Below are positions 37,697-45,517 of a stretch of 64,000 nt of DNA, piece by piece (position 1 is the stretch's first letter; every line of letters begins with the position of its first letter). The notes beneath the pieces were generated by a model. The model made no database searches and was not told the origin of the DNA. It saw nothing but the letters and a program-made list of their open reading frames with translations. Location: the NCBI RefSeq assembly GCF_002282855.1, contig NZ_NRIR01000008.1, forward strand, positions 124,001 to 188,000, read 5' to 3'. The stretch comes from Paraferrimonas sedimenticola. Its GTDB lineage: Bacteria > Pseudomonadota > Gammaproteobacteria > Enterobacterales > Shewanellaceae. The translations under genes were made by a program, and so were the position numbers.

Positions 37697-38053
37697 GTTG
37701 CTTACCTTCTAGTGGTTTAACTTCGCCATGCTTAAGGCAAAGTCTGAAATAACTGTGTCTGCCGTTTAGCCTTTGACTGTATTGAACCACTAATTCATTT
37801 TAAGCGAATATAAAAACCTTAAAGCATGACATTAAGGTTCGTTTTAAGAGGGGAGTAATCAAGGTCAGTAGTGGCGAAGGTCGCTTCGACAGGGTGAAAC
37901 CGCATTGATCGCGACGACATCACACTGTTTCCGCATTTTATCGACGCATCGCTCACTAAAAACACACATTCGCGCAATAATTGGCCATCCCATCAAGTGC
38001 TGTTCAGGGTTAGCCTGATAGCATCATGGTAGGAAACCCTAATAAGGTGAATT
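37697..38053. other. 357-bp divergent intergenic region
   Basis: Lies between the divergent serine hydrolase and repeat-protein genes and must hold both promoters. The only clear structure is an inverted repeat, AACCTTAA and TTAAGGTT at 37815-37822 and 37832-37839, in an AT-rich part. No open reading frame, RNA gene or strong operator was recognised. Confidence 0.6.
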
Positions 38054-38995
38054 ATGCGATTGGTAACAAAGGCGATAAGTCTGCTCTTTGCGACGTCTTT
38101 GACCCTGGCTGCGCATAGCTGGGCAATGGATGATTTTGGCGATTTTGGTGACTTTGGTGATTTCGGTTATGAGCAAATGGCCGAGCCTGTCCCTATGCCT
38201 GAACCTATGCCAGTACAACCTGCCTATGAAGCGGTAGCAGAGCCCTTGCCGGCGGAGCCCGTTTACCAAGAGCCTGAATACATGCCCGAAACTCAGCCCA
38301 TTGAGCCTGAGTACGAGGCCATTGCCGAGCCGCTTCCAGCGGAGCCCGAATTTGAAGCTATCGCTGAGCCCCTGCCCGAACATTCTATTGACAATCTCGA
38401 CCCTGAGTACGGCGTTACCCCGCCAGAAAGCGTAGACCCTGATTACACAGTAATTCCGCCGGACGAGATTGACCCAGATTATGGCGTGATGCCGCCGGGA
38501 GAAATAGACCCTGACTATGGAGTGGTGCCACCGGGAGAAATAGACCCAGACTACGAAGTATATCCGCCGGAAATCGACCCAGATTGGGAAATCTACCCGC
38601 CGGAAATTTTACCGCCCGTCATCGTTGTGCCGCCGCCAATTTGGTGGTTGCCAGACCCTTGGTACCCGTGGTGGCCAATTGGCATTTACGGAGCGACCCG
38701 TATTATTGATGGTAAGAAGCACAGAGAAACCGTGCTCAGTCACGTTCGCTTAGAGGCCGACGAGGAAACTCGTGTGCGCGTTGCCGATAGTCGCAAAGAA
38801 GTACTAATGGATGGACAGATTCAAAGCGGTAATAAAATCACGCTGCAAGGTCGTCCGCCATTTGCGGTGACCTTGGGCGATAAGGATGCGGTACAAGTGT
38901 GGTTCGAGGGTAAACCAGTAGATTTGAGCGAAATGCCCGAAGGCCAGGTGGTCTACTTCCAGCTGCCCTTTGCTCACCCGAAAGCGCGCAAATAG
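38054..38995 (+). CDS. Secreted acidic repeat protein with RodZ-type C-terminal domain
   Basis: 313 residues. Signal peptide of about 24 residues (ends SWA). Then DFGDFGDFGDFGY (27-39), a Glu/Pro region with AIAEPLPAEPE repeats (about 43-110), and six repeats of the type DPDYxVxPPxEI (about 116-185). An aromatic/proline segment IWWLPDPWYPWWP (196-208) precedes a C-terminal domain (228-305) matching DUF4115, the beta domain at the end of RodZ (GNKITLQGRPPFAVTLGD, then VWFEGKPVDLS). It lacks RodZ's helix-turn-helix and membrane helix. Start has an AAGGTGA site. Function unknown. Confidence 0.8.
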   Translation: MRLVTKAISLLFATSLTLAAHSWAMDDFGDFGDFGDFGYEQMAEPVPMPEPMPVQPAYEAVAEPLPAEPVYQEPEYMPETQPIEPEYEAIAEPLPAEPEFEAIAEPLPEHSIDNLDPEYGVTPPESVDPDYTVIPPDEIDPDYGVMPPGEIDPDYGVVPPGEIDPDYEVYPPEIDPDWEIYPPEILPPVIVVPPPIWWLPDPWYPWWPIGIYGATRIIDGKKHRETVLSHVRLEADEETRVRVADSRKEVLMDGQIQSGNKITLQGRPPFAVTLGDKDAVQVWFEGKPVDLSEMPEGQVVYFQLPFAHPKARK

Positions 38996-39018
38996 CGCGC
39001 TTGATCAAACTGACAAAA

Positions 39019-39396
39019 CTATTGCGCTGGGGTTTGCAAGGGCAACCCGGCTAAATTCCAGCCGCGAAACCCACCCGCCAGCGAATACACTTGACGGTAG
39101 CCCATCAATTGCAGGTTAAGCGCGGCCAACGCGCTGCGATAGCCGCCTCCGCAGTACAGCACCAACACCTGATCCAAGTCTGGATAACGCTTTTCCACGT
39201 CGCGCTCGATCACCCCTTTGCCGAGATACTCAGCATTGGGCAAGTGACTCACCGCCCACTCGCTCTGCTCGCGCACATCCACCAGCGTCATCGAGCGTGC
39301 TTCGCTCACCCAATCCTGGTACTGCGCTAGGCTAATTTCCTGAATTTGCGCCACCGCCTGTTGGCACAGCTTTTCGAATCTCGGATTGTGCTGCAT
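39019..39396 (-). CDS. Rhodanese-like domain protein
   Basis: 125 residues, single rhodanese domain (about 17-120) with active-site loop CGGGYRS (Cys near 82). Signal VDVREQSEW (about 39-47) is typical. Could act as sulfurtransferase; target unknown. Starts 9 bases after maeA ends, so is probably read with it. Confidence 0.88.
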   Translation of the reverse strand: MQHNPRFEKLCQQAVAQIQEISLAQYQDWVSEARSMTLVDVREQSEWAVSHLPNAEYLGKGVIERDVEKRYPDLDQVLVLYCGGGYRSALAALNLQLMGYRQVYSLAGGFRGWNLAGLPLQTPAQ

Positions 39397-39405
39397 AGAG
39401 TCTCC

Positions 39406-41091
39406 TTAAAACGCGGTGCGTTTGTACTGACGATACTCTGGATGCCAGAAATTAGACTCGATGGCTTGGCCCAACTCTTCGGCACTCATCAGCTGAGCAA
39501 TGCCCTGCGACATCGCGGTCTGCGCCACGGCATAAGCAATGTGCTTGCTCACTTGGTGAATCTCTTCAAGTGGTGGCAACAGTGGCCCCTCGCCATTCAG
39601 CGCCAATGGCGAGCACTCGGCTAAAGCGCGGCTAGAGGCCATCAGCATTTCATCAGTGACACGAGAGGCTTTCACCGCCAGTACGCCCAAACCAATGCCT
39701 GGGAAGATATAGCTGTTGTTGCACTGGGCAATCGGAACTATCTCCTCACCCAATACCACTGGCGGGAACGGACTGCCGGTGGCGACCAAGGCTTTGCCTT
39801 CGGTCCAAGACAGAATGTTCTCCGGCGTGGCTTCGACACGACTGGTAGGGTTAGACAAAGGGAACACAATCGGCTGCTCACAATGGCTGGCCATGGCTTT
39901 GATGATGTTCTCGCTGAACAAGCCTGGGGCACCTGAAACACCAACTAATACAGTCGGTTTGGCATTGTTCACCACGTCCAACAAAGACACATTGTCTTCG
40001 CTTAGCTGCCAGTCTTCGATAGCCTCAGGTGATTGGGTCAGTTTTTGCTGGAAGTCGAGCAGATTCGGCATGCCCTGTTGCAACAAGCCCCAACGGTCAA
40101 CCATAAACACCTGCGAGCGCGCTTGGTCATCGCTAATGCCCTCGGCGACCATCTGCGCAATAATGGCCTCAGCAATACCACAGCCAGCAGAGCCCGCCCC
40201 CAAGAAGGTGACGCGTTGATCTTTGAGCTGAGTGCCGGCGGCCTTACACGCGGCCAGCAGCGAGCCCACGGTCACTGCCGCAGTTCCTTGAATGTCGTCG
40301 TTAAAACAGCAGATTTTGTCTTTGTAGCGTTGCAATAATGGCATCGCATTTTTCTGTGCAAAATCTTCAAACTGAATCAGCGCATCGGGCCAACGACGTT
40401 GTACCGATTGAATGAAGGCTTCCACAAACTCGTCGTACTCGTCACCACTAATGCGGTTGTGACGCCAACCCATGTACATAGGATCTTGCAGACGCTGTGG
40501 ATTGTCGGTACCCACGTCCAGCACAACGGGCAAGGTGTAGGCCGGACTAATACCGCCACAACCTGTGTAAAGCGCCAGCTTGCCGATTGGAATCCCCATG
40601 CCACCAATGCCTTGGTCACCCAGACCCAAAATTCGCTCGCCATCGGTCACCACAATCACTTTAACGTTGTGACGGTTAGAATTATTTAGCACGTCATCGA
40701 TTCTGTCCTTGTCCGGATAGCTGATGAACAAACCTCGGTTGCGACGATAAATGGTAGAGAACTGCTCGCACGCCATACCCACAGTTGGGGTGTAGATAAT
40801 CGGCATCATTTCCGAGATGTGATTCTGAACCAGTCGGTAAAACAGGGTTTCATTGGTGTCTTGGATATTGCGCAAATAAATGTGCTTATCCATGTCGCTG
40901 CTAAACGAGGCGTATTGCTGATAGGCACGAGCCGCTTGCTCTTCAATGGTCTCAATGGCGTGCGGCAACAACCCCTCAAGATTAAAAGAGTCACGCTCTG
41001 CGGCAGTAAAGGCACTGCCTTTATTCAATAGAGAAGTTTCGAGCAACGCCGGGCCGGCGTAGGGGATGTAGATCGGGCGCTTGTTATCCAC
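39406..41091 (-). CDS. maeA: NAD-dependent malate dehydrogenase (decarboxylating), malic enzyme
   Basis: 561 residues, the length of the large NAD-type malic enzymes. Converts malate to pyruvate and CO2. [13 protein letters not shown] (about 100-112), [17 protein letters not shown] (about 157-173), [12 protein letters not shown] (about 264-275) and the NAD motif [15 protein letters not shown] (about 299-313) are present. Upstream of a rhodanese gene in the same direction. Confidence 0.96.
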   Translation of the reverse strand: MDNKRPIYIPYAGPALLETSLLNKGSAFTAAERDSFNLEGLLPHAIETIEEQAARAYQQYASFSSDMDKHIYLRNIQDTNETLFYRLVQNHISEMMPIIYTPTVGMACEQFSTIYRRNRGLFISYPDKDRIDDVLNNSNRHNVKVIVVTDGERILGLGDQGIGGMGIPIGKLALYTGCGGISPAYTLPVVLDVGTDNPQRLQDPMYMGWRHNRISGDEYDEFVEAFIQSVQRRWPDALIQFEDFAQKNAMPLLQRYKDKICCFNDDIQGTAAVTVGSLLAACKAAGTQLKDQRVTFLGAGSAGCGIAEAIIAQMVAEGISDDQARSQVFMVDRWGLLQQGMPNLLDFQQKLTQSPEAIEDWQLSEDNVSLLDVVNNAKPTVLVGVSGAPGLFSENIIKAMASHCEQPIVFPLSNPTSRVEATPENILSWTEGKALVATGSPFPPVVLGEEIVPIAQCNNSYIFPGIGLGVLAVKASRVTDEMLMASSRALAECSPLALNGEGPLLPPLEEIHQVSKHIAYAVAQTAMSQGIAQLMSAEELGQAIESNFWHPEYRQYKRTAF

Positions 41092-41113
41092 GACAAGGAA
41101 TCCTGTAACTAAG

Positions 41114-41145
41114 AAAAGGCGGCAGTCGATTCGTCATCGACTGCC
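41114..41145 (-). terminator. Terminator after ferritin
   Basis: A 10-base perfect stem, GGCAGTCGAT / ATCGACTGCC (41121-41145), loop of 5, followed on the minus strand by GCC and TTTTC. It lies 26 bases after the ftnA stop codon. Confidence 0.7.
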
Positions 41146-41170
41146 AATCCATTGATAATAGTCGCTATTA

Positions 41171-41701
41171 TTATTCGGCGGTGCTTTCTTGCATGATTGA
41201 CGGAGTCTCTTGACCCGCCATTGCAGCTAAGTCTTTGTCGATCAGGTATAGCGCCTGACCGTTCTCGCCCACCATTTCAATTTTATCGACGATAGACTTA
41301 AACAGCTTTTCTTCTTCGTGTTGCTCTGACACATACCACTGCAAGAAGTTAAAGGTTGAGTAGTCTTGATTGGTGAATGCTTCGTGAGCCAAGCCGTTGA
41401 TGCACTTAGTGATCATTTGCTCATGCTCATAGGTGTATGAAAACAGAGATAACAGGCTGTCATACTTGGCTTGAGGAGCGTCGATGCCACCAATGATTGG
41501 CATAGCGCCAGTCTCGCTAACATAGGTGAATAAACGGCGCATGTGCTCCATTTCTTCATCGGCGTGGGCGCGCAAAAACTCAGCCGCTCCCTCGTATCCT
41601 TTGTCTTCACACCAGGCGCTCATTTGCAGGTAAAGATTGGAAGAAAAGAATTCTAGGTTAATTTGCTCGTTTAAACGGCTAACCATGTTTTCTGACAGCA
41701 T
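41171..41701 (-). CDS. ftnA: Non-haem ferritin
   Basis: 176 residues, four-helix bundle. Stores iron; ferroxidase residues appear at E17 (NLEFF), E50 and H53 (DEEMEHM), E94 (TYEHEQM) and Q/E near 127-130 (SEQHEEE). Length and the N-terminal MLSENMV are typical for bacterial FtnA. Confidence 0.95.
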   Translation of the reverse strand: MLSENMVSRLNEQINLEFFSSNLYLQMSAWCEDKGYEGAAEFLRAHADEEMEHMRRLFTYVSETGAMPIIGGIDAPQAKYDSLLSLFSYTYEHEQMITKCINGLAHEAFTNQDYSTFNFLQWYVSEQHEEEKLFKSIVDKIEMVGENGQALYLIDKDLAAMAGQETPSIMQESTAE

Positions 41702-41784
41702 CAGAGTGTACCCCTTTAACAGTGATCCGATAGGTGTTTTTTTCTAACTGGCATTGTTGTGAAAGGGCGTAGGAAAATCAACCA

Positions 41785-41952
41785 TTAAAGGTGGTCTTTC
41801 ATGGATCTTGGCTTACATAGTACTTTTTTCTTGTTTGCCGCACGGCCACATTTGGTGCAAATGAACTTAGGGTCCTCTACAAAACTCAGTAATAGCTCAA
41901 ACTTGGTTTGATAGGCGCTTTTACTCCACTTACAAATCGCCTTGTCGCTCAT
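41785..41952 (-). CDS. 55-residue zinc-ribbon-like protein coupled to rsmJ
   Basis: Conceptual translation [20 protein letters not shown]... has 55 residues with cysteines at 7, 32, 35 and 46; C32-T-K-C35 is a zinc knuckle-like pair, and the C-terminus is Lys-rich. Its ATG overlaps the rsmJ stop codon in ATGA, which strongly supports translational coupling and a real gene. I do not recognise a named family; a small zinc- or RNA-binding protein is likely. Confidence 0.75.
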   Translation of the reverse strand: MSDKAICKWSKSAYQTKFELLLSFVEDPKFICTKCGRAANKKKVLCKPRSMKDHL

Positions 41953-42710
41953 GACTCTCCCGCTATCGGTTTTTGAATAATGTACAAATCAAATCGATTC
42001 TTCTTGGTTTCGATTTGGCTATCGGGTGCTTGCTCGGCCATAGGCGAAGCATAATCCGGCCGTTTTACCACCACACGCTTAAGTGCTGCTTGCTTGGCCG
42101 CGGCCAGTAAAGCGTCCGAGTCAAGGTCAGCGCCCACTAGCCCCTGGAAGATGGCCATTTCCTTTTTCACCTGAGCCGACTTCTCGCGGTGGGGGTACAT
42201 AGGGTCGAGATAGACCACATCCGCCTGCGCGCCAGAAACTAGATAGTCAGGCCCTTGCGAGTGCACCAGACGCATACGCTCGCTTACCCAAGCTCCAATG
42301 TCTGCATCACTTTGGGCGCGTTTTAGCCCATCGGCCAGCAAGGCTGCGACAACCGGGTGACGCTCCACCATGGTGACCTTGCAACCTAAGCTCGCCAGTA
42401 CAAAAGCGTCGCGACCTAACCCAGCGGTCGCATCGATGACACTGGGGTTAGCACCTTTTTTAAGCCCCACCGCCTTGGCTATCGCCTGGCCGCGCCCGCC
42501 ACCAAATTTACGACGATGGCCCACGGCACCGCCGACAAAATCCACCACAACCGGCTTCATTTTAGCAAAATCGCGCTGAATCAGACCCAGACAATTGTCT
42601 TGATAAACCAAGCTATAGGGCGCTTCTGAGTCATGGCACAGGGCAAACTCATCAGTCAGTGCATTCCGCTGTTCAGAGTCTAGCTGCAGATTGATTGCGA
42701 CACGGGTCAC
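41949..42710 (-). CDS. rsmJ: 16S rRNA (guanine(1516)-N2)-methyltransferase RsmJ
   Basis: 253 residues. Methylates G1516 of 16S r[30 protein letters not shown] (about 57-83) precedes the SAM-binding [19 protein letters not shown] (about 92-110); YLDPMYPHR (about 169-177) is the catalytic NPPY-like motif. Overlaps by 4 bases the small zinc-ribbon-like gene downstream. Confidence 0.95.
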   Translation of the reverse strand: MTRVAINLQLDSEQRNALTDEFALCHDSEAPYSLVYQDNCLGLIQRDFAKMKPVVVDFVGGAVGHRRKFGGGRGQAIAKAVGLKKGANPSVIDATAGLGRDAFVLASLGCKVTMVERHPVVAALLADGLKRAQSDADIGAWVSERMRLVHSQGPDYLVSGAQADVVYLDPMYPHREKSAQVKKEMAIFQGLVGADLDSDALLAAAKQAALKRVVVKRPDYASPMAEQAPDSQIETKKNRFDLYIIQKPIAGES

Positions 42711-42842
42711 GATTCGATTCCAAGGGATGAAAAACTCAATATTATGCCTTAACTATCGACTATGCATTAGCAGTTTCTAACGGCATACTGCGCTGTGATT
42801 CACACAAGAGCGAGAAACTCACCTTTGAGTTTAGAAAAATCT

Positions 42843-43355
42843 ATGACTTCAAAAAAATCTATGACGTCGACAAAACTGCTTTGGTTGCTAGCAAGCATTT
42901 GCGCGTTAACCGAAGCTCTGCTTTTCGGACTAAGCCAATACTATCAACTCGCCTTGGGCACTTGGGTCGATTGGTTTCGCTTGAGCAACCTCGCTCTACT
43001 GTTTGCCACCGTGGTGCTGGCTCTAACTCAACACAAGGGACAGCTGGCACTAATTGGCCTGGCGCTTATCGGCGCGCTCAACCTTTCACTGGCGCTTCAG
43101 CAAAGCCATACCAATCAACAGATTCAACATTTTCAGGCCCAGGCGGGCGTTGAAGAAGGCGCCTGCGCATTAAACTTTGAGGCGCCCGTTTACCCAAGTT
43201 GGCTGGAGTATTCAGGGGAGTGCTCTAGCCTGGTTAAAGTGTACGGCATCGAACTCAGCCAGCTACTGATATCACTGGCCGGACTGGGCTTATTAATACT
43301 TGTTTTTGCTAATATAAGGCAGATTCAGGTTCGGTTCAGTAAGCCGGGGTTATAG
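42843..43355 (+). CDS. DsbB-like membrane protein lacking the first CXXC
   Basis: 170 residues from ATG 42843 (the start is uncertain; ATG 42861 and a GTG at 42795 are also in frame, and a short AAAATCTATGAC repeat makes the choice difficult). Four hydrophobic helices (about 6-24, 30-46, 52-70, 120-145). Aligns by eye with DsbB: SQYYQLALGTWVD occupies the place of the first periplasmic loop, but the quinone-reactive CxxC is replaced by TWVD; the second-loop cysteine pair is retained 19 residues apart (GAC ... SGEC). Function may differ from disulfide formation. Confidence 0.65.
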   Translation: MTSKKSMTSTKLLWLLASICALTEALLFGLSQYYQLALGTWVDWFRLSNLALLFATVVLALTQHKGQLALIGLALIGALNLSLALQQSHTNQQIQHFQAQAGVEEGACALNFEAPVYPSWLEYSGECSSLVKVYGIELSQLLISLAGLGLLILVFANIRQIQVRFSKPGL

Positions 43356-43397
43356 TTTATTCCAAGCAACATCAAGGCTAATTCAATTGCTTCTTTC

Positions 43398-43423
43398 AGA
43401 CCCCTATTTGGGGTCTTTTTTTT
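43398..43423 (+). terminator. Terminator after DsbB-like gene
   Basis: AGACCCC / GGGGTCT stem with a 5-base loop and T8, 43 bases after the stop codon. Confidence 0.85.
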
Positions 43424-43525
43424 GCCCTAAATTCCTATAGCTCGGTTCGATCACAGCGTTTGGCAACACTCGTTTATCAATTGAGATCTCAGATCACAGA
43501 TCCCGTTTAAGAAACAGAAATTCGC

Positions 43526-43554
43526 TTGGTAATTGGTCAGGCCGCCCTTAGTCT
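43526..43554 (+). promoter_or_regulatory. spf promoter
   Basis: TTGGTA (43526-43531), 17-base spacer and TAGTCT (43549-43554). It puts the start at about 43562, where the sequence begins to align with Spot 42. A half CRP-like AGATCACA lies at 43491-43498, about 70 bases upstream; E. coli spf is repressed by cAMP-CRP. Confidence 0.6.
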
Positions 43555-43561
43555 TGAAGGC

Positions 43562-43673
43562 GAAGGGTTAAGGGTTAGTTTTATATCTTTCGATCAATGT
43601 ATTTGCACTGGTGTGAGTGCATTCTAGAACCGCTTATTGTGGCGCCCTGTGGCTTATGCGACAGGGCTTTTTT
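43562..43673 (+). ncRNA. spf: Spot 42 small RNA
   Basis: About 112 nt (109 in E. coli). The 5' end (GAAGGGTTAAGGGTTAG...ATATCTTTC) aligns with the E. coli Spot 42 start (GUAGGGUACAGAGG...CUAUCUUUC), the region known to base-pair with targets via Hfq. It ends in a terminator: GCCCTGT (43644-43650), ACAGGGC (43661-43667) then T6. Its position beside convergent engB is the same as in enterics and vibrios. Spot 42 is a cAMP-CRP-repressed regulator of carbon metabolism. Confidence 0.82.
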
Positions 43674-43702
43674 CTGCCTTTAGTATTTTTTAGAGTATTT
43701 AC

Positions 43703-43731
43703 TTTAAAAAGCGATCGCACCGATCTATAAT
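43703..43731 (+). promoter_or_regulatory. Promoter of a second short transcript
   Basis: TTTAAA (43703-43708), 17-base spacer, perfect TATAAT (43726-43731); start near 43738. Nothing codes for a protein between here and the terminator at 43784-43812. Confidence 0.6.
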
Positions 43732-43737
43732 GGCTTG

Positions 43738-43812
43738 GAGTCTTGTTAGCCAGTCCCCGATTTAGGCTGGTAATCGATTATTCGCCGAAGCTTTTAGCTT
43801 CGGCTTTTTTTT
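43738..43812 (+). ncRNA. Candidate small RNA between spf and engB
   Basis: About 75 nt, bounded by the promoter at 43703-43731 and a strong terminator (9-bp stem GCCGAAGCT / AGCTTCGGC, loop TTT, T8) that works only on the plus strand. An inner inverted repeat TTAGCCAG / CTGGTAA gives a second hairpin. I know no family matching it. The alternative is a backup terminator for spf readthrough, but the separate TATAAT argues for a transcript. Confidence 0.5.
43784..43812 (+). terminator. Rho-independent terminator before engB
   Basis: Stem of 9 bp with a 3-base loop and T8 on the plus strand; stops rightward transcripts from running antisense into engB. Confidence 0.9.
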
Positions 43813-43814
43813 GC

Positions 43815-44468
43815 TTATTCTTCGGTGGGAGTGTCTTTAGCAGGCGCTTCGGGCAACTGGTAGTGTGCGGTTAACCAATTAATCAATTGGGGTATGCCTA
43901 GCTTTTTCAGCGACGAGAAAACTTCAACCTGAACCAAGTCAGCATACTCTTCATAATGCTTGCGCACTTTAAGCAGAGTCGATTTGCGCGCCCCCTGCTT
44001 CAATTTGTCGCATTTGGTAAGCAGCGCCAGCACTGGCAGGTGATTGTGGATCGCCCAGTCGATCATTTGTTGGTCGATGTCTTTAAGCGGATGGCGAATG
44101 TCCATTAACACCACGATGCCACACAGTGACTCGCGATCTTGCAGGTACTCAGACAATGCCGCTTGCCACTTTTCTTTTAGGTGCAATGGCACTTGGGCAA
44201 AGCCGTAGCCCGGAAGATCGATCAAGCGGCGATCTTGGTCTAGCTCGAACACATTGATCAATTGGGTACGTCCAGGCGTTTTAGAAGTACGCGCAAGACT
44301 TTTCTGTTGAGTTAAGGCATTTAAGGCGCTGGACTTGCCAGCGTTCGAGCGGCCCGCAAAGGCAATCTCTATTCCTTTGTCAGCGCCAAGGTGACGAATG
44401 TCAGGTGCACTGGTCAAAAATTTGGCCTGACGAAAGTCGATAAAAGAGGTTTCCAAACTTAACTCCAA
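43815..44468 (-). CDS. engB: Ribosome biogenesis GTPase EngB (YsxC/YihA)
   Basis: 217 residues. GTPase needed for 50S subunit assembly. G1 GRSNAGKSS (39-47), G2/G3 around TPGRTQ and DLPGYGFA (about 61-85), G4 TKCD (about 150-153). Convergent with spf, as in other gammaproteobacteria. Confidence 0.97.
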   Translation of the reverse strand: MELSLETSFIDFRQAKFLTSAPDIRHLGADKGIEIAFAGRSNAGKSSALNALTQQKSLARTSKTPGRTQLINVFELDQDRRLIDLPGYGFAQVPLHLKEKWQAALSEYLQDRESLCGIVVLMDIRHPLKDIDQQMIDWAIHNHLPVLALLTKCDKLKQGARKSTLLKVRKHYEEYADLVQVEVFSSLKKLGIPQLINWLTAHYQLPEAPAKDTPTEE

Positions 44469-44628
44469 CCGAAAAATGTATGAGGGGTGCTAATTCTGCG
44501 TAACAAATGCTTACTTTTGACAAATTTAGTGTAAAATATGGCGCAGATCACGAAATCCCTATATTAACACGCTTACCGCAGCGCGAAGTAAGCTCAAGAT
44601 AATAATCCTAAAAAGAAGTTGGAACGCT

Positions 44629-45267
44629 ATGAAAAAGTTAGCCCTTACTCTCTCTGTGATTGCCGCCATGTCTGCTCCTGCGATGGCTGCGGATGATGCC
44701 AAAATCGTCGGCAACGCCGAAGCTGGCAAAGCTGCCGCTGCCCTTTGTATGGCTTGCCACGGTCCTGACGGTAACAGCCCAATCGACATGTATCCTAAGA
44801 TTGCTGGGCAGCATGAAGCATACCTAAATAAGCAATTAACCGAATTTCGTCTAGCTGGTAAAACCGGTGGCGCACAAGGCCGTATGGACCCTGTGATGCT
44901 AGGCATGGCTATGCCACTAACCGACCAGCAAATTGCTGACCTAAGCGCTTTCTACGCCTCACAAACAGGCAGCGAAAACCCAGCCGCTAAAGCCGACGAG
45001 CACGGCAAGCAGCTGTACACAGGTGGTGATGTAAACCGCGGTATTACTGCATGTATCGCTTGCCACGGTCCTAACGGCGAAGGCGTTGAATTGGCTGGCT
45101 TCCCAGCGGTTGCCGGTCAGCATGTGGCTTACACCAAAGGTCAGTTAGAAAAGTTCCGCGACGGTCAGCGCAACAACGACCTGAACGGCATGATGCAAGA
45201 CACTGCCAAGAAACTGTCAGATGAAGATATTTTGGCCCTGTCAAACTATATTGGCAGCCTTAAATAG
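44629..45267 (+). CDS. Dihaem cytochrome c4
   Basis: 212 residues. Signal peptide of about 20 residues (ends AMA). Two class I c-type haem motifs, C40-M-A-C-H44 and C142-I-A-C-H146, one per half of the duplicated domain; each half is followed by a conserved Met-bearing loop. Periplasmic electron carrier, often feeding terminal oxidases. First of the cytochrome genes in this region. Confidence 0.95.
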   Translation: MKKLALTLSVIAAMSAPAMAADDAKIVGNAEAGKAAAALCMACHGPDGNSPIDMYPKIAGQHEAYLNKQLTEFRLAGKTGGAQGRMDPVMLGMAMPLTDQQIADLSAFYASQTGSENPAAKADEHGKQLYTGGDVNRGITACIACHGPNGEGVELAGFPAVAGQHVAYTKGQLEKFRDGQRNNDLNGMMQDTAKKLSDEDILALSNYIGSLK

Positions 45268-45296
45268 CTGACAATATTTGGCAACAAATGACCAAC

Positions 45297-45328
45297 AAAA
45301 AAGAGTGACTTACGTCACTCTTTTTTTT
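45297..45328 (+). terminator. Terminator after cytochrome c4
   Basis: GAGTGAC / GTCACTC stem with flanking A-run, loop TTAC, T8. Confidence 0.88.
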
Positions 45329-45396
45329 GCGTCTGATCCGCGGTTGGCCAACTGGATCCCAGCTTAATTGCGAAAAATTTCACCAACTTCAAATAA

Positions 45397-45438
45397 TTGA
45401 TCCCTATCACCTTAGTAGTAGGAACTTGTTAATAATAT
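45397..45438 (+). promoter_or_regulatory. FNR/EtrA-type class II promoter before cytochrome 1
   Basis: TTGATCCCTATCAC (45397-45410) matches the FNR/EtrA consensus TTGATNNNNATCAA at 9 of 10 defined bases. A TAATAT -10 box at 45433-45438 puts the transcription start near 45445, so the site is centred at -41.5, the class II activation distance. Suggests anaerobic induction; inferred. Confidence 0.6.
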
Positions 45439-45517
45439 CGAGCCTGCGTTTGGAATTATTCAAACTTTTTCTAATAAAAACATAAATTAGATTTTACTAA
45501 ACCTTGCAGGGGTAAGT

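Noticed and set aside
43738-43812. tRNA gene or CsrC in the spf-engB gap
   Set aside because: No T-loop or anticodon arm, and only one GGA; the Csr-type RNA is at 52537-52953 instead.
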